DNA from: Pseudonocardia sp. T1-2H
GTDB taxonomy: Bacteria; Actinomycetota; Actinomycetes; Mycobacteriales; Pseudonocardiaceae
Assembly (NCBI RefSeq): GCF_038039215.1
Contig: NZ_JBBPCL010000001.1
Location: 5,766,001 to 5,830,000, forward strand
Direction of reading: 5' to 3'
Length of the DNA stretch: 64,000 nucleotides
In this document: piece by piece, positions 17,589-26,355 of the stretch
How the letters are laid out: each line of letters begins with the position of its first letter
How positions within the stretch are numbered: the first letter of the stretch is position 1
Notes under the pieces: generated by a model
What the model saw: the letters and a program-made list of their open reading frames with translations, nothing else
Told to the model about the DNA's origin: nothing
Databases searched by the model: none
Program-made: the position numbers and the translations under genes

Positions 17589-18575
17589 ATGCGCCCGGAG
17601 ATCCACGAGAACACGGAGGAGCCCGCCCCGCTACAGGGGGACGCCGAGGTGCTGCGGCTCCTGCTGCGCCGCCGGGACGAGGGCAGCACCCCGCTGAACC
17701 GGAGCGATCCCCATCGCGTGGCGCTCGTCGTCGGCGGGGGCGGGATGCGCGGCGCGTACGCGGGGGGCATGGTGCACGCCCTGCAGGAGGCCGGCCTGAA
17801 CAGCGGTTTCGACGTCGTCTACGGGGCCTCCGCCGGCGCGTTCGTCGGGACGGCGCTGCTGCTGGGACACGGCTACGAGGCCGCCCGGATCTTCCCGGAC
17901 GACATGGCGAACCGGGCCTTCATCGATCGCCGGCGGTTCGGCGGGCGACGGCCGATGGTCTCCCTCTCGCATCTGATCGACGAGGTGCTCGTGCGCTCGA
18001 AGCCGACGGACTGGGACGCGCTGCGGGACTCCCCCGCGCCGCTGCGGGTGATGGTCACCGACGCCGCGGACCTGCGCCCGCACGTGCTCACCGGCCTGGC
18101 GACGGCCGCGGAGTGGCGGCTCGCGATGCGGGCCACGGCGGCGATCCCGCTGCTCACCGGGCCGCCGGTGGAGCTGCACGGGCGGCGCTGGGTCGACGGT
18201 TCGATCGGCGACCCGCTGCCCGTCGTGCGCGCGCTGCGGGACGGCGCGACGCACGTCCTCACGCTGCTCACGCGGACCGTGCCGGAGCTGCGGCGGGCGG
18301 ATCCGGCGCAGCGGGTGCCGTGGTGGGTCCGGTCGCTCAACCTGCTCGCGCCCGGCCTCGGGTCCATGACCCAGGACGGCCGGCGCTACGCCGAGACCAT
18401 CGCGTTGCTCTCCGACGCCGCGCATCCGGACCGCGCGGGCCTCCACCTCTTCGCGATCACGCCGCTGCGCTCCTCCGGGATCGGCGGGCTGACGACGGAC
18501 GTGCCGCGGGTCGAGCGGGCCTCGGAGCTGGGGTTCGAGGCGGCCCGGGCGGCGCTGCACGCCGCCGCGGGGTAG
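17589..18575 (+). CDS. patatin-like phospholipase
   Basis: The 328-residue protein has the patatin catalytic dyad context: glycine-rich oxyanion loop GGGGMRGAYAGGM, nucleophile elbow GASAG, and the DGS motif in RWVDGSIGDPLPV supplying the aspartate. It hydrolyses acyl esters of lipids; a cytoplasmic place is likely since no signal peptide is seen. A terminator-like hairpin follows the stop. Confidence 0.9.
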   Translation: MRPEIHENTEEPAPLQGDAEVLRLLLRRRDEGSTPLNRSDPHRVALVVGGGGMRGAYAGGMVHALQEAGLNSGFDVVYGASAGAFVGTALLLGHGYEAARIFPDDMANRAFIDRRRFGGRRPMVSLSHLIDEVLVRSKPTDWDALRDSPAPLRVMVTDAADLRPHVLTGLATAAEWRLAMRATAAIPLLTGPPVELHGRRWVDGSIGDPLPVVRALRDGATHVLTLLTRTVPELRRADPAQRVPWWVRSLNLLAPGLGSMTQDGRRYAETIALLSDAAHPDRAGLHLFAITPLRSSGIGGLTTDVPRVERASELGFEAARAALHAAAG

Positions 18576-18576
18576 T

Positions 18577-18605
18577 CCACCGATGACTTTCCGGTCGTCG
18601 GGTGG
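18577..18605 (+). terminator. imperfect hairpin after patatin gene
   Basis: CCACCGATGAC pairs with GTCGTCGGGTGG around TTTCCG, with one bulge and one mismatch, immediately after the patatin stop. Confidence 0.45.
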
Positions 18606-18659
18606 TCCCTAGCTGTGTGGGCCGCACGCCGGCTCTTCGAACGAGGGGTGGGAGTCGCC

Positions 18660-18959
18660 GTGAGCGGTACCGGCGCGGGCCGGGGTGAGCCTACGGGCGG
18701 CCCCGGCCCTGCCGCGTTCTCGCGGCGGACCTTCGTGATCGAACCCGGCGGGTGCCGGCCGCACGTCGAGGAGGAGTGGATCGGCGTCCTGGTGGTCGTG
18801 AAGGCCGGGGAGATCGAGCTGCAGTGCCGGCACGGGGGTGCCCGCCGGTTCGTCGAGGGGCACGTCCTGTGGTTCACGGGCCTGGACCTGCGGACCGTCC
18901 ACAACCCGCGATCCGAGCCCGCGGTGTTCCTCGCGGTGTCCCGCCTCCGCCCGGCCTGA
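18660..18959 (+). CDS. cupin-like small protein
   Basis: The 99-residue product reads as a double-stranded beta-helix: FVIEPGGCRPHVEEEWIGVL, VVKAGEIELQC, a HVLWF turn and RTVHNPRSEPAVFLAV. The motif is reduced, and the usual metal histidines are only partly present. GTG 18660 is preferred because GGGTGGGAG precedes it; an ATG at 18615 would add 15 residues. The frame stays open-looking after its stop (see 18960-19257). Confidence 0.6.
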   Translation: MSGTGAGRGEPTGGPGPAAFSRRTFVIEPGGCRPHVEEEWIGVLVVVKAGEIELQCRHGGARRFVEGHVLWFTGLDLRTVHNPRSEPAVFLAVSRLRPA

Positions 18960-19257
18960 CTCAGCGGGCTCGCCTGGCTCGTGGACCGGGACGGCGCCGC
19001 CGCCCGCACCGCCCTCGACGCCTTCGCGGACCAGCTGGCGAGCTACGCCCGCTGAGCGCGGAGGAACTCCGCGAGGACCGGCGCGAGCACGTAGGCCGCG
19101 ATCCTCGTGATCGGCAGGTCCTGCCCCGCCACCGCGACCCGCGTCCGTACGAAGGGACTACCCGCCGCCGGTCGGCTGTACGCGGGTCGAGGACGGTGCG
19201 ACACTCTTCCGGCCCCGATGCGCGGGCGGGCGGCGGCACGAGACGAGCGGGGTACCG
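18960..19257. other. intergenic stretch with two short protein-like relics
   Basis: Directly after the cupin stop, the same frame reads LSGLAWLVDRDGAAARTALD and on to a stop near 19055, which looks like a helical protein tail. On the other strand, 19043 to about 19150 reads PFVRTRV then DLPITRIAAYVLAPVLAEFL to a TAG, also like a C-terminus. Neither has a start or an identifiable family. I see no RNA gene or repeat. Confidence 0.35.
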
Positions 19258-21120
19258 GTGATCGACGAGCCAGGCCGCGAGCCGTTCGCGTACCCGTCGC
19301 TCTGCGATCCCGAGCGGCTGCGCGCCCTGGCCCGGACCGGGCTGACGGCGGATCCGGACCCGGAGATGGACGACATCGCCGAACGGGTGCGGCGGTGGCT
19401 GCACGTCCCGATCGGCCTGGTCTCCCTGGTGCAGGCGGAGCAGCAGATCCTCCCGGGCATGTCCGGGCTGCCGGAGCCGTGGGCCACGAAACGCGCCACG
19501 CCGCTGAGCCACTCGTTCTGCCGGGAGGTCGTCGTGGCCGCCGCGCCGCTGGCCGTCACCGACGCCCGGGCCGATCCCGTGCTGCGGGCCAACCCGGCGA
19601 TTCCCGAGCTGGGGATCGTCGCCTACGTCGGCGTGCCGCTGACGGACGAGGACGGCGGCGTCCTCGGCGCGCTGTGCGCCATCGACACCGCGCCCCGCCG
19701 GTGGACGCCGACCCATCTCGACGTCCTGCGGGACCTCGCGCGGGCCTGCTCGACGGAGCTCCGGCTGCGCCTGTCCCGCCACGACGCGGACAGGGAACGC
19801 ACCCGGCGGGACGAGCTGGAGCACGCCCTGCGCCGGTCGCTGGAGCGCAGCCGCACCCTGCTGACCGCGTCGCAGCGGTTCACGGACACGTCCACCGTCG
19901 CCGACGTCCGGGACCGGGTCGGCGAGCTGGTGTCCACCGAGCTGGCGCCGTCCTACGTCGGGATCTCCCTGCTCGGCCCCAACCGGCGGATGCAGCGCGT
20001 GGACGATCCGGCGTTCCCGCTCGGCGCCGAGGGACTCCGGCCGTGGGCGAACTACGACCTCTCCGCCGTGCTGCCGACGGCGACGGCGACCCGCGAGCAG
20101 CGCCTGGTCCACTATCCGGACCTCAGGAGCTTCGACGCCGACCACCCGCCCGGCGCACGCCGGCTGGTCCGGGACCTCGGTCTGCAGGCGGTCGTCGCCG
20201 CGCCGTTGCCCGGTGACACGCATGCCGTCGGCGCGGTCGTGCTGGGCTGGGCCGAGCCGCGCACCTTCGCGCCCTCGGACCTGCTGATGATCACGACGAT
20301 CGCCGGGTACGCCGCGCAGGCCCTCGGCCGGGCCGAGCTCCTGCAGCACCGCACGACCGTCGCCGAGCAGCTCCAGCAGGCGATGCTGACGAACCTGCCG
20401 GAGGTTCCCGGCCTGCGGATGGCCGCGCGCTACCAGCCCGCGGACTCCCGCGAGCACGTCGGCGGGGACTGGTACGACGCCGCGGCGCTCCCCTCCCGGG
20501 ACGGCCGCGGCACCCCCGTGCTCGCGGTGTCGGTGGGCGACATCATCGGCCACACCCTCCAGGCAGCGACGATCATGGGCCAGGTCCGGGCCATGGTGCG
20601 ACAGGCCGCCTGGGACCTCCCGGACGCCCCGCCGTCCCGGACCCTGACCGCGTTCGAGACCGCGAGCGCGGGGCTCCACCTGGACGCGGCGGGGACCGCC
20701 GTCCTCGCCCACCTGCACCGCACGGCGGGCCCGGGCTGGACCATGACCTGGAGCAACGCCGGGCACCCGCCCCCGATCGTGATCGCCCCGGACGGGCGCG
20801 CGCGCCTGCTGGCCGAGCACGACTTCCTCTTCGGGTTCCCCTCGGTCTCCTCACTGTTGCGGCGGGACCACCGGACGGAGATCGAGCCCGGTTCGCTGCT
20901 GTTCCTCTACTCGGACGGCCTGGTCGAGCACCGGGACCGGGACCTGGACGTCGGGACGGACCGGCTGCTGGCCCTGCTCGGCCGGATCCACGAGCGGGAG
21001 CCGGCGGAGATCGTGGACCTCGCGGTCGACGGCCTGGCCCCGGACTCGCCGGACGACGTCGTCGCGTTCGCCGTCAGGTTCCTGCCGGACCGAGGCGCCG
21101 GCGCAGTCCCTCGACGATGA
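19258..21120 (+). CDS. GAF-domain SpoIIE-type (PP2C) serine phosphatase
   Basis: The 620-residue protein has two GAF sensor domains (about 20-165, with PLSHSFCREV and GVPLTDEDGGVLGALCAID; and about 195-345), a linker helix EQLQQAMLTNLPE, then a SpoIIE phosphatase domain (375-610) with metal sites in HVGGDWYDAA, VSVGDIIGHTLQAA and SPDDVVAFAVRF. Such proteins usually dephosphorylate anti-anti-sigma factors in partner-switching stress systems. The usual GHG of the second motif is GHT. A sigma factor gene lies 0.8 kb away. Start GTG 19258. The 3' end overlaps the convergent TetR gene by 47 bases. Confidence 0.9.
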   Translation: MIDEPGREPFAYPSLCDPERLRALARTGLTADPDPEMDDIAERVRRWLHVPIGLVSLVQAEQQILPGMSGLPEPWATKRATPLSHSFCREVVVAAAPLAVTDARADPVLRANPAIPELGIVAYVGVPLTDEDGGVLGALCAIDTAPRRWTPTHLDVLRDLARACSTELRLRLSRHDADRERTRRDELEHALRRSLERSRTLLTASQRFTDTSTVADVRDRVGELVSTELAPSYVGISLLGPNRRMQRVDDPAFPLGAEGLRPWANYDLSAVLPTATATREQRLVHYPDLRSFDADHPPGARRLVRDLGLQAVVAAPLPGDTHAVGAVVLGWAEPRTFAPSDLLMITTIAGYAAQALGRAELLQHRTTVAEQLQQAMLTNLPEVPGLRMAARYQPADSREHVGGDWYDAAALPSRDGRGTPVLAVSVGDIIGHTLQAATIMGQVRAMVRQAAWDLPDAPPSRTLTAFETASAGLHLDAAGTAVLAHLHRTAGPGWTMTWSNAGHPPPIVIAPDGRARLLAEHDFLFGFPSVSSLLRRDHRTEIEPGSLLFLYSDGLVEHRDRDLDVGTDRLLALLGRIHEREPAEIVDLAVDGLAPDSPDDVVAFAVRFLPDRGAGAVPRR

Positions 21121-21772
21121 TCTCCAGGCCCTCGTCGAGCTCGCGTTCGCCGTCGAAGGACGCGAGCTCGGTCGCGAGGCTGCGCAGCCGCGGGAACTCG
21201 CGCGCGGGCAGCCGGTGGAGGCCGAGCCGCAGCAGCGCGTCGGTCTCGTCCGGTGCACTCACGCGCTCCTGCAGCTCGGTGAGTACGAAGCCGTAGAGGA
21301 AGCCCGTGTAGAGGCGGTAGCCGTGCAGCGCCGCACGCTCGTCGAAACCGGCGCCGATCAGCAGCTCGAGCAGGCTCTCCAGGGGGCGCAGCGTGCCGGC
21401 CGGGCGCAGCCCCAGCGGGGTGGCCAGCGGCCGCGTGATCAGCAGCGGCACGACGTTGGGGTGCGCGAGGGCCAGCCTGCGGAAGCCGTGCGCAGCGCCG
21501 CGCAGCACGTCCTGCCAGTCCCCGCCCGCGGCCTCGGGCACGCAGAGCTCCTCGAGCACGAGCTCCACGACGCCGTCGAGCAGGGCGTCCTTGCTGTCCG
21601 CGAAGCGGTAGAGGCGCATCGGGTCCCGGTCCAGCGCCTTGCCGAGGCGGCGCATGGACAGCGCCTCCACGCCGTCGGAGTCGATGAGCCGCAGAGCCAC
21701 GGTGAGGACCTCCCGGCGGCTGAGCGCGGGCCGGCGACGAACGGCTCTCGGCTCGACGGACTCGACGGTCAC
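21074..21772 (-). CDS. TetR family transcriptional regulator
   Basis: The 232-residue protein has the TetR helix-turn-helix (LTVALRLIDSDGVEALSMRR then LGKALDRDPMRLYRFADSKD) and a TetR_C-type ligand domain resembling the tetracycline repressor class. GTG 21772 is the only reasonable start. It diverges from the sigma gene, with two CTACAnCGTAG boxes between them, which it may bind. Its last 47 bases overlap the end of the phosphatase gene on the other strand. Confidence 0.9.
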   Translation of the reverse strand: MTVESVEPRAVRRRPALSRREVLTVALRLIDSDGVEALSMRRLGKALDRDPMRLYRFADSKDALLDGVVELVLEELCVPEAAGGDWQDVLRGAAHGFRRLALAHPNVVPLLITRPLATPLGLRPAGTLRPLESLLELLIGAGFDERAALHGYRLYTGFLYGFVLTELQERVSAPDETDALLRLGLHRLPAREFPRLRSLATELASFDGERELDEGLEIIVEGLRRRLGPAGT

Positions 21773-21813
21773 GGGCGCGTTCCCCCAGGTAGATGGGCCG
21801 GTGGAGAAAGATT

Positions 21814-21844
21814 GCGCTACAGCGTAGCTTCTACACCGTAGCGC
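21814..21844. promoter_or_regulatory. tandem TetR-type operators between tetR and sigma gene
   Basis: CTACAGCGTAG (21817-21827) and CTACACCGTAG (21831-21841) are two 11-bp palindromes at a 14-base step, and GCGCTAC/GTAGCGC frame the whole block. TAC/GTA-rich repeats of this sort are typical for TetR repressors acting on their own promoter. The block is 42 bases from the tetR start and 61 bases from the sigma-factor start. Confidence 0.65.
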
Positions 21845-21904
21845 TATGGCTGCCCACACCCCGAGAGGCTCCGGATCCCGACCGCGACAGTGAGGAGCAC
21901 GTTC

Positions 21905-22882
21905 ATGGCACCGACGGCCACCGCCACCCGACCGGCGAGCGGGACGGCCGCCGGCCAGGACGTCGGCGCCCCCGCGGACTCGGTCCGCGCGTACCTCCGC
22001 GAGATCGGCCGGGTCGCCCTGCTCAGCGCCCAGGACGAGGTCGATCTCGCCACGCGGATCGAGGCCGGGCTGTTCGCCGGTGAACGGCTGCGGATCGCCG
22101 CGGAGAACGGCGAGACCCTGGACCAGGCCCGCGACCTGCGCTGGCTCGTCCGCGACGGGGCCCGCGCCCGGGATCGCCTGGTCACCGCGAACCTGCGGCT
22201 CGTCGTGTCCGTGGCGAAGCGGTACACCGGCCACAACGTGCCCTTCCTCGACCTCATCCAGGAGGGGAACCTCGGGCTGCTGCGCGCCGTCGAGAAGTTC
22301 GACCACCGCACCGGCTACAAGTTCTCCACCTACGCGACCTGGTGGATCCGGCAGTCCGTCGGCCGGGCGCTGTCGGACCAGTCGCGCACCATCCGGATCC
22401 CCGCGCACAAGGCGGAGCTGCTGAACAAGCTGCGCCGCGCCCGCCGCGAGCTGGTCATGGAGACCGGGGACGAGCCCGGTGCCGCGGCCCTCGCCGCGCG
22501 GCTCGGGGTGACCGAGGAGCAGGTCGTCGAGATCCTGGACCGGTCCCGCGTCCCGATCTCGCTGGACGCGACCCTCGGCGACGACGGCACCGGCGCCCTG
22601 GGCGACCTGCTGGAGGACCCGCACGCGCCCGTCGCCGCGGACATCGTCGGCTTCGGCCTGCTGCAGGACGAGCTCGACGCGGTCCTCGCGACGCTGACGG
22701 ACCGGGAGTCCCACATCGTCCGGCTACGGTTCGGCTTCGACGACGGCCGCCCGCACACCCTCGACGAGATCAGCCAGGTCTACGGCGTGAGCCGGGAACG
22801 GATCCGGCAGATCGAGTCCCGCACGATGACGAAGCTGCGCCACCCCGCACGGTCGCGCTCGCTGCGCGACTACCTCGACTAG
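21905..22882 (+). CDS. RNA polymerase sigma factor, RpoD/SigB-like group 2
   Basis: The 325-residue protein has region 1.2 ([20 protein letters not shown]), region 2 with [20 protein letters not shown] and [14 protein letters not shown], region 3 and region 4.2 ([20 protein letters not shown]), but no long N-terminal region 1.1, so it is a non-essential group 2 factor of the HrdA/SigB type. GAGGAG, 7 bases before ATG 21905, fixes the start. The tandem TetR-type boxes upstream suggest control by the divergent regulator. Confidence 0.92.
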   Translation: MAPTATATRPASGTAAGQDVGAPADSVRAYLREIGRVALLSAQDEVDLATRIEAGLFAGERLRIAAENGETLDQARDLRWLVRDGARARDRLVTANLRLVVSVAKRYTGHNVPFLDLIQEGNLGLLRAVEKFDHRTGYKFSTYATWWIRQSVGRALSDQSRTIRIPAHKAELLNKLRRARRELVMETGDEPGAAALAARLGVTEEQVVEILDRSRVPISLDATLGDDGTGALGDLLEDPHAPVAADIVGFGLLQDELDAVLATLTDRESHIVRLRFGFDDGRPHTLDEISQVYGVSRERIRQIESRTMTKLRHPARSRSLRDYLD

Positions 22883-22990
22883 CCCGCCTGCGGCGCCCGT
22901 GCGCGCTTCTCGTTGTCAGGGCGACGGCTACCGCGCACGAGCAGCGGAAGCGCCTCCGGCGTCCCTCTCGGGTGTACCGTCCCGACCCTT

Positions 22991-23770
22991 GTGACCTCCC
23001 CCTCGCTCGTCGCCGTCGTCGATCGACTCCGCGCTGCCGGCTGCGTCTTCGCCGAGGACGAGGCGAAGCTGCTGGCCGGCGCGGCGTCGTCACCGGCGGA
23101 GCTGGCGGCCATGGTCGAGCGGCGGGTGGCCGGGCTGCCGCTCGAGCAGGTCGTCGGCTGGGCGGAGTTCTGCGGGTTGCGCCTCGTCGTCGAGCCCGGG
23201 GTGTTCGTGCCGCGGCGCCGCACGGAGTTCCTCGCGGAGCAGGCGATCGCGCTCGCCCGGCCGGGCGCCGTCGCCGTCGACCTGTGCTGCGGCGTGGGGG
23301 CCGTGGCCGCCGCGCTGGTCGACGCCGTCGAGCGGATGGAGGTCTACGCCGCGGACCTCGACCCGGCCGCGGTCCGGTGCGCCCGCCGCAACGTCGCGGC
23401 GGACCGGGTCTTCGAGGGCGATCTCTACGAGCCCCTGCCCGGCGGGCTGCAGGGACGCGTCGACGTCCTCGCGGTCAACGCGCCGTACGTCCCCACCGGC
23501 GAGATCCGGCTGATGCCGCCGGAGGCCCGGGACCACGAGCACCACGTCGCCCTGGACGGCGGCCCGGACGGGCTCGACGTCCAGCGCCGGGTCGCGGCCG
23601 CGGCGCCGCGGTGGCTGGCGCCGGGCGGGCACCTGCTGATCGAGACGAGCGAGCGTCAGGCGCCGCTGACGGTCGCCGCGTTCGAGCGGAGCGGGCTGAC
23701 CACGCAGGTCCTGCACCTCGAGGACCTGGGCGCGACCGTCGCCGTCGGAACCCTTCCGGTCCATCGCTGA
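22991..23770 (+). CDS. PrmC/HemK-like protein methyltransferase
   Basis: The 259-residue protein has the PrmC layout: a helical N-terminus, PLEQVVGWAEFCGLRL, SAM motif VDLCCGVGAVAAAL, AADLDPAAVRCARRN, and VNAPYVP where the catalytic motif of PrmC is NPPY. The NAPY change suggests a paralog with a different target from release-factor glutamine. GTG 22991 sets a normal N-terminus. It is a stand-alone gene after the sigma factor. Confidence 0.82.
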   Translation: MTSPSLVAVVDRLRAAGCVFAEDEAKLLAGAASSPAELAAMVERRVAGLPLEQVVGWAEFCGLRLVVEPGVFVPRRRTEFLAEQAIALARPGAVAVDLCCGVGAVAAALVDAVERMEVYAADLDPAAVRCARRNVAADRVFEGDLYEPLPGGLQGRVDVLAVNAPYVPTGEIRLMPPEARDHEHHVALDGGPDGLDVQRRVAAAAPRWLAPGGHLLIETSERQAPLTVAAFERSGLTTQVLHLEDLGATVAVGTLPVHR

Positions 23771-23893
23771 TCCGGGCTAGCATCGTGTTGTGGGGGCTGA
23801 CCGACCTGCTGCGCAGGGCGGAGTTGCTGCTGGCCGAGACCGGGAACGCGGTCGCGCTGTGCCCTGCGTACGCGGACGCGGCGGCGACCGATC

Positions 23894-24577
23894 ATGACCC
23901 TGGACCGTCGAGCCGTGCTCCACCACCGGATCCGGCTGCTCGTCGCCGCGACCATCACCTACAACGTGATCGAGGCCGTTGTCGCGATCACGGCGGGGAC
24001 CGTGGCGTCGTCGGTGGCGCTCGTCGGGTTCGGGCTGGACTCGGTGATCGAGGTCGGCTCGGCCGCTGCGGTCGCCTGGCAGTTCGCGGGGCCGGACCCG
24101 GAACGCCGCGAACGGACCGCGCTGCGCGTGATCTCCTGGACGTTCTTCGCACTCGCCGCGTACGTGGCCGTCGAGTCGCTGCGGGCCCTGCTCGGCGGGG
24201 GCGAGGCGGACCGTTCGGTCGTCGGCATCGCGCTCGTGGCGCTCAGCGTGGCCGTGATGCCGGTCCTGTCGCTGGCCCAACGCCGCGCAGGCCGCGAGCT
24301 CGGCTCCGCCACCGCGGTCGCGGACTCCAAGCAGACCCTGCTCTGCACCTACCTGTCCGCGGCGGTGCTCGTCGGCCTCACCCTGAACGCGACGCTCGGC
24401 TGGTGGTGGGCGGACCCGGCCGCCGGTCTCGTCCTGGCGGCGCTCGCGGTGCGGGAGGGCCTCGCCGCGCGGCGCGGGGACGCCTGCTGCACCCCCGTCC
24501 GGCCGGACACCGAGGAGGGCCCGGTCGACGCCTGCTCGCCGAGAACGCTCACGCCCGCACCGTTCCGCGCGCGATAG
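23894..24577 (+). CDS. cation diffusion facilitator-like membrane transporter
   Basis: The 227-residue protein has five to six membrane segments and the CDF motif GFGLDSVIEVGSA, in which the Asp is a metal ligand, plus a second metal site ATAVADSKQTLLC. The C-terminal cytoplasmic domain is nearly absent, replaced by a short tail with CC and CS, as in minimal CDF relatives. It probably exports a divalent metal. The 123 bases upstream encode no convincing gene. Its end overlaps the convergent nitrilase relic by 29 bases. Confidence 0.82.
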   Translation: MTLDRRAVLHHRIRLLVAATITYNVIEAVVAITAGTVASSVALVGFGLDSVIEVGSAAAVAWQFAGPDPERRERTALRVISWTFFALAAYVAVESLRALLGGGEADRSVVGIALVALSVAVMPVLSLAQRRAGRELGSATAVADSKQTLLCTYLSAAVLVGLTLNATLGWWWADPAAGLVLAALAVREGLAARRGDACCTPVRPDTEEGPVDACSPRTLTPAPFRAR

Positions 24578-24939
24578 CCCCGACCTCCGGCCCCGCCTCC
24601 GCGACGACGGCCCCGTCCGGCACCCAGATGCCGGAACGCCCCGCGGCCTCGTCGAAGCCGCCGCCCGCCGCGCCGGCGTAGCTCGCCGTCACCACCCAGA
24701 GGCCATGCGCGGCGGCGACCCGGCGGGCGCGCTCGTCCGGCACGGCCGAGTCCTCCCTCGTCTCCAGCACCCCGGCGACGCAGGCGTCGACGCCCAGCGC
24801 GGCCGTGTCCGCGGCGTGCTGCGGGATGCCGGTGTCCCGGCAGACGGCGAGCCCGAGCCGCCAGCCGTCGACGGCCAGGATCGCGATGTGGTCGCCGGAT
24901 CCGGGGCTGGGCGGCGGCGATCGTCAGGGGCTCGCGCAT
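24549..24939 (-). pseudogene. carbon-nitrogen hydrolase (nitrilase family) relic with internal deletion
   Basis: The start MREPLTIAAAQP is a nitrilase-family N-terminus. About a dozen codons later the sequence jumps, in another frame, to DHIAILAVDGWRLGLAVCRD and then GVDACVAGVLETREDSAVPD, the middle and end of the same family including the catalytic Cys in VCRDTGIP. The catalytic Glu and Lys region is missing. The 3' part then stays open to a normal end (GAIARGTVRA). It is an internally deleted, frame-broken gene. Original substrate unknown. Confidence 0.7.
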
Positions 24940-25021
24940 CCGGCTACTGCCCCACCGCGCCGTCGATCCATTGTCGCCGGGCCCGCGAGGGGATTTCACT
25001 CGCGCAGGGAACCGGCCGGCG

Positions 25022-25564
25022 TCACCGGACGACGCGGAACCAGACGTTGGTCCCGCCCGGCGCCTGGCTCAGGCCGATGCGGTCGAGCCTGACGTTCGCC
25101 CCACCCGGGTGGGCGAAGAGCCGCACGCCGTCGCCCAGCAGGACGGGCACGATGCAGGTGAGGATCTCGTCCAGGTATCCGGCTTCCAGGCACTGCCGGG
25201 CGACGTCCGCGCCGAGGACGTTGACGTACCTGTCCCCGGCGGCGTCCTTCGCCGCCGCCACCGCGGTCTCCAGATCGCCGGCGAACGTGACGCCGGGGAC
25301 CGGCTTCTCCGGGGCGTGGTGGGTGAGCACGACCTGCGGCCCGCTCCACTCCCCGCCGAACGGCTCGCCCTCCTGGGGTGTGCCCTTGTACGGGTCGTCG
25401 CCGCCGAAGGTGCGGTTGCCGACGAGGAGCGAGCCGACGTCGTCGACCAGCTCGTCGACCGTCGGGTTGGGGCCGAGATGGTCGCTCAGCCAGGACATGT
25501 CGCCGCCGGGACCGGCGATGAAACCGTCCAGGGACATGCAGGCCGAGTAGAGCAACCTCGCCAC
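25022..25564 (-). CDS. RibD C-terminal/dihydrofolate reductase-like protein
   Basis: The 180-residue protein has the RibD_C/DHFR fold pattern of actinobacterial small reductases: LLYSACMSLDGFIAG at the N-terminus, SLLVGNRTFGG, VNVLGADVARQCLEAGYLDE and LLGDGVRLF. Members bind NADPH; true substrates are unknown. GTG 25564 is fixed by GGAGGT 5 bases upstream. It diverges from the YunG relic. Confidence 0.88.
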   Translation of the reverse strand: MARLLYSACMSLDGFIAGPGGDMSWLSDHLGPNPTVDELVDDVGSLLVGNRTFGGDDPYKGTPQEGEPFGGEWSGPQVVLTHHAPEKPVPGVTFAGDLETAVAAAKDAAGDRYVNVLGADVARQCLEAGYLDEILTCIVPVLLGDGVRLFAHPGGANVRLDRIGLSQAPGGTNVWFRVVR

Positions 25565-25603
25565 GGGCCACCTCCGTCGGCTGCACCGTACCGAAAACGT
25601 CGG

Positions 25604-25741
25604 TGCACGGAGTGCGGCGTCACCGCGCTGGTGGTCAACGACCTGCTCGGCCGAGACCTCGTGCGCGGGGAGGTCCACGTCGACGGCGAGCGGGTGGACT
25701 TCCACTGATGGAACCGTCTCGGTCTCGGCGTGGAGGTCGAT
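25604..25741 (+). pseudogene. YunG-family protein relic with in-frame stop
   Basis: The frame reads CTECGVTALVVNDLLGRDL and VRGEVHVDGERVDFH, then TGA, then WNRLGLGVEVD. YunG-family proteins of actinobacteria have a C..TALVV..D..G block followed by HWWNRLPSGVE. The TGA therefore replaces the first Trp of WWNRL. No start or N-terminal domain remains upstream and the frame loses similarity after about 25741. It is a decayed fragment. Confidence 0.5.
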
Positions 25742-26355
25742 GGCTGCCACCACGCCGGGCCACAGCGCCGCCGCCACGGCTCCGATGTCCCGGTCGGTGT
25801 GCCGTTTGCCAGCTCAAGGCCCCCCGAGGGCGGCCGAGCCGGATCGTCGGTGAAGCCCTTCGGCTCACCGCCGGTCGTCGACACCGGTCGGGCGAAGGAT
25901 GCTTCGCCCAGCCGGTGCAGCCCAGGGGGAGCGGGCCGTCGGTTTGGTCGAACCGTGTCCGAGGTGTGCCACCACCACCGGAGAGCGTCCATGATGGCTC
26001 CTATCGATTCCTACCCGGGAGGAGGACTCCCAGGTTCGGTACCGGCGGCTCCGGCGTGACTCACTACGGACCGCCCGCTTCGGCTCGATCTTCTTCTGAC
26101 CTGTCCGTTGTGGTTGCCGCACCGGCCTGGCCCACGCCCCACGCGCTACCTGCCGGCATGAGCCCGAGGACTCCGGTCACCCCCGGGCATGTCAGCCGCT
26201 GGCGGTGATGCGCACGGTCTGCATCACCGCAACGCTGGTTCGGTGAAGCACATACCGATCACGCTCCTCGCCCGTGGCGGAATCGGTCGGTGATGGCCGG
26301 GAGGGCGGCATGACCAGCGGGAACCGCAGGGTCAGGGGTCGGGAGGGACGTCCAC
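25742..26355. other. non-coding gap before the ferredoxin-reductase fusion
   Basis: No convincing gene is seen. Frames here are short or have arbitrary composition; one (25800-25900, reading GRPSRIVGEALRLTAGRR) could be more YunG debris in another frame. The last 80 bases hold the promoter region of the next gene, with GGGAGG about 8 bases before its ATG. Confidence 0.4.

Noticed and set aside
23771..23893. Short frame VLWGLTDLLRRAELLLAETG upstream of the CDF gene
   Set aside because: It looks somewhat protein-like but has no start signal, no end before the CDF gene and no recognised family.
25706..25708. TGA as selenocysteine or tryptophan codon in the YunG frame
   Set aside because: No SECIS-like hairpin next to it, no N-terminal part of the gene, and the frame decays soon after; all other genes use TGA as stop.
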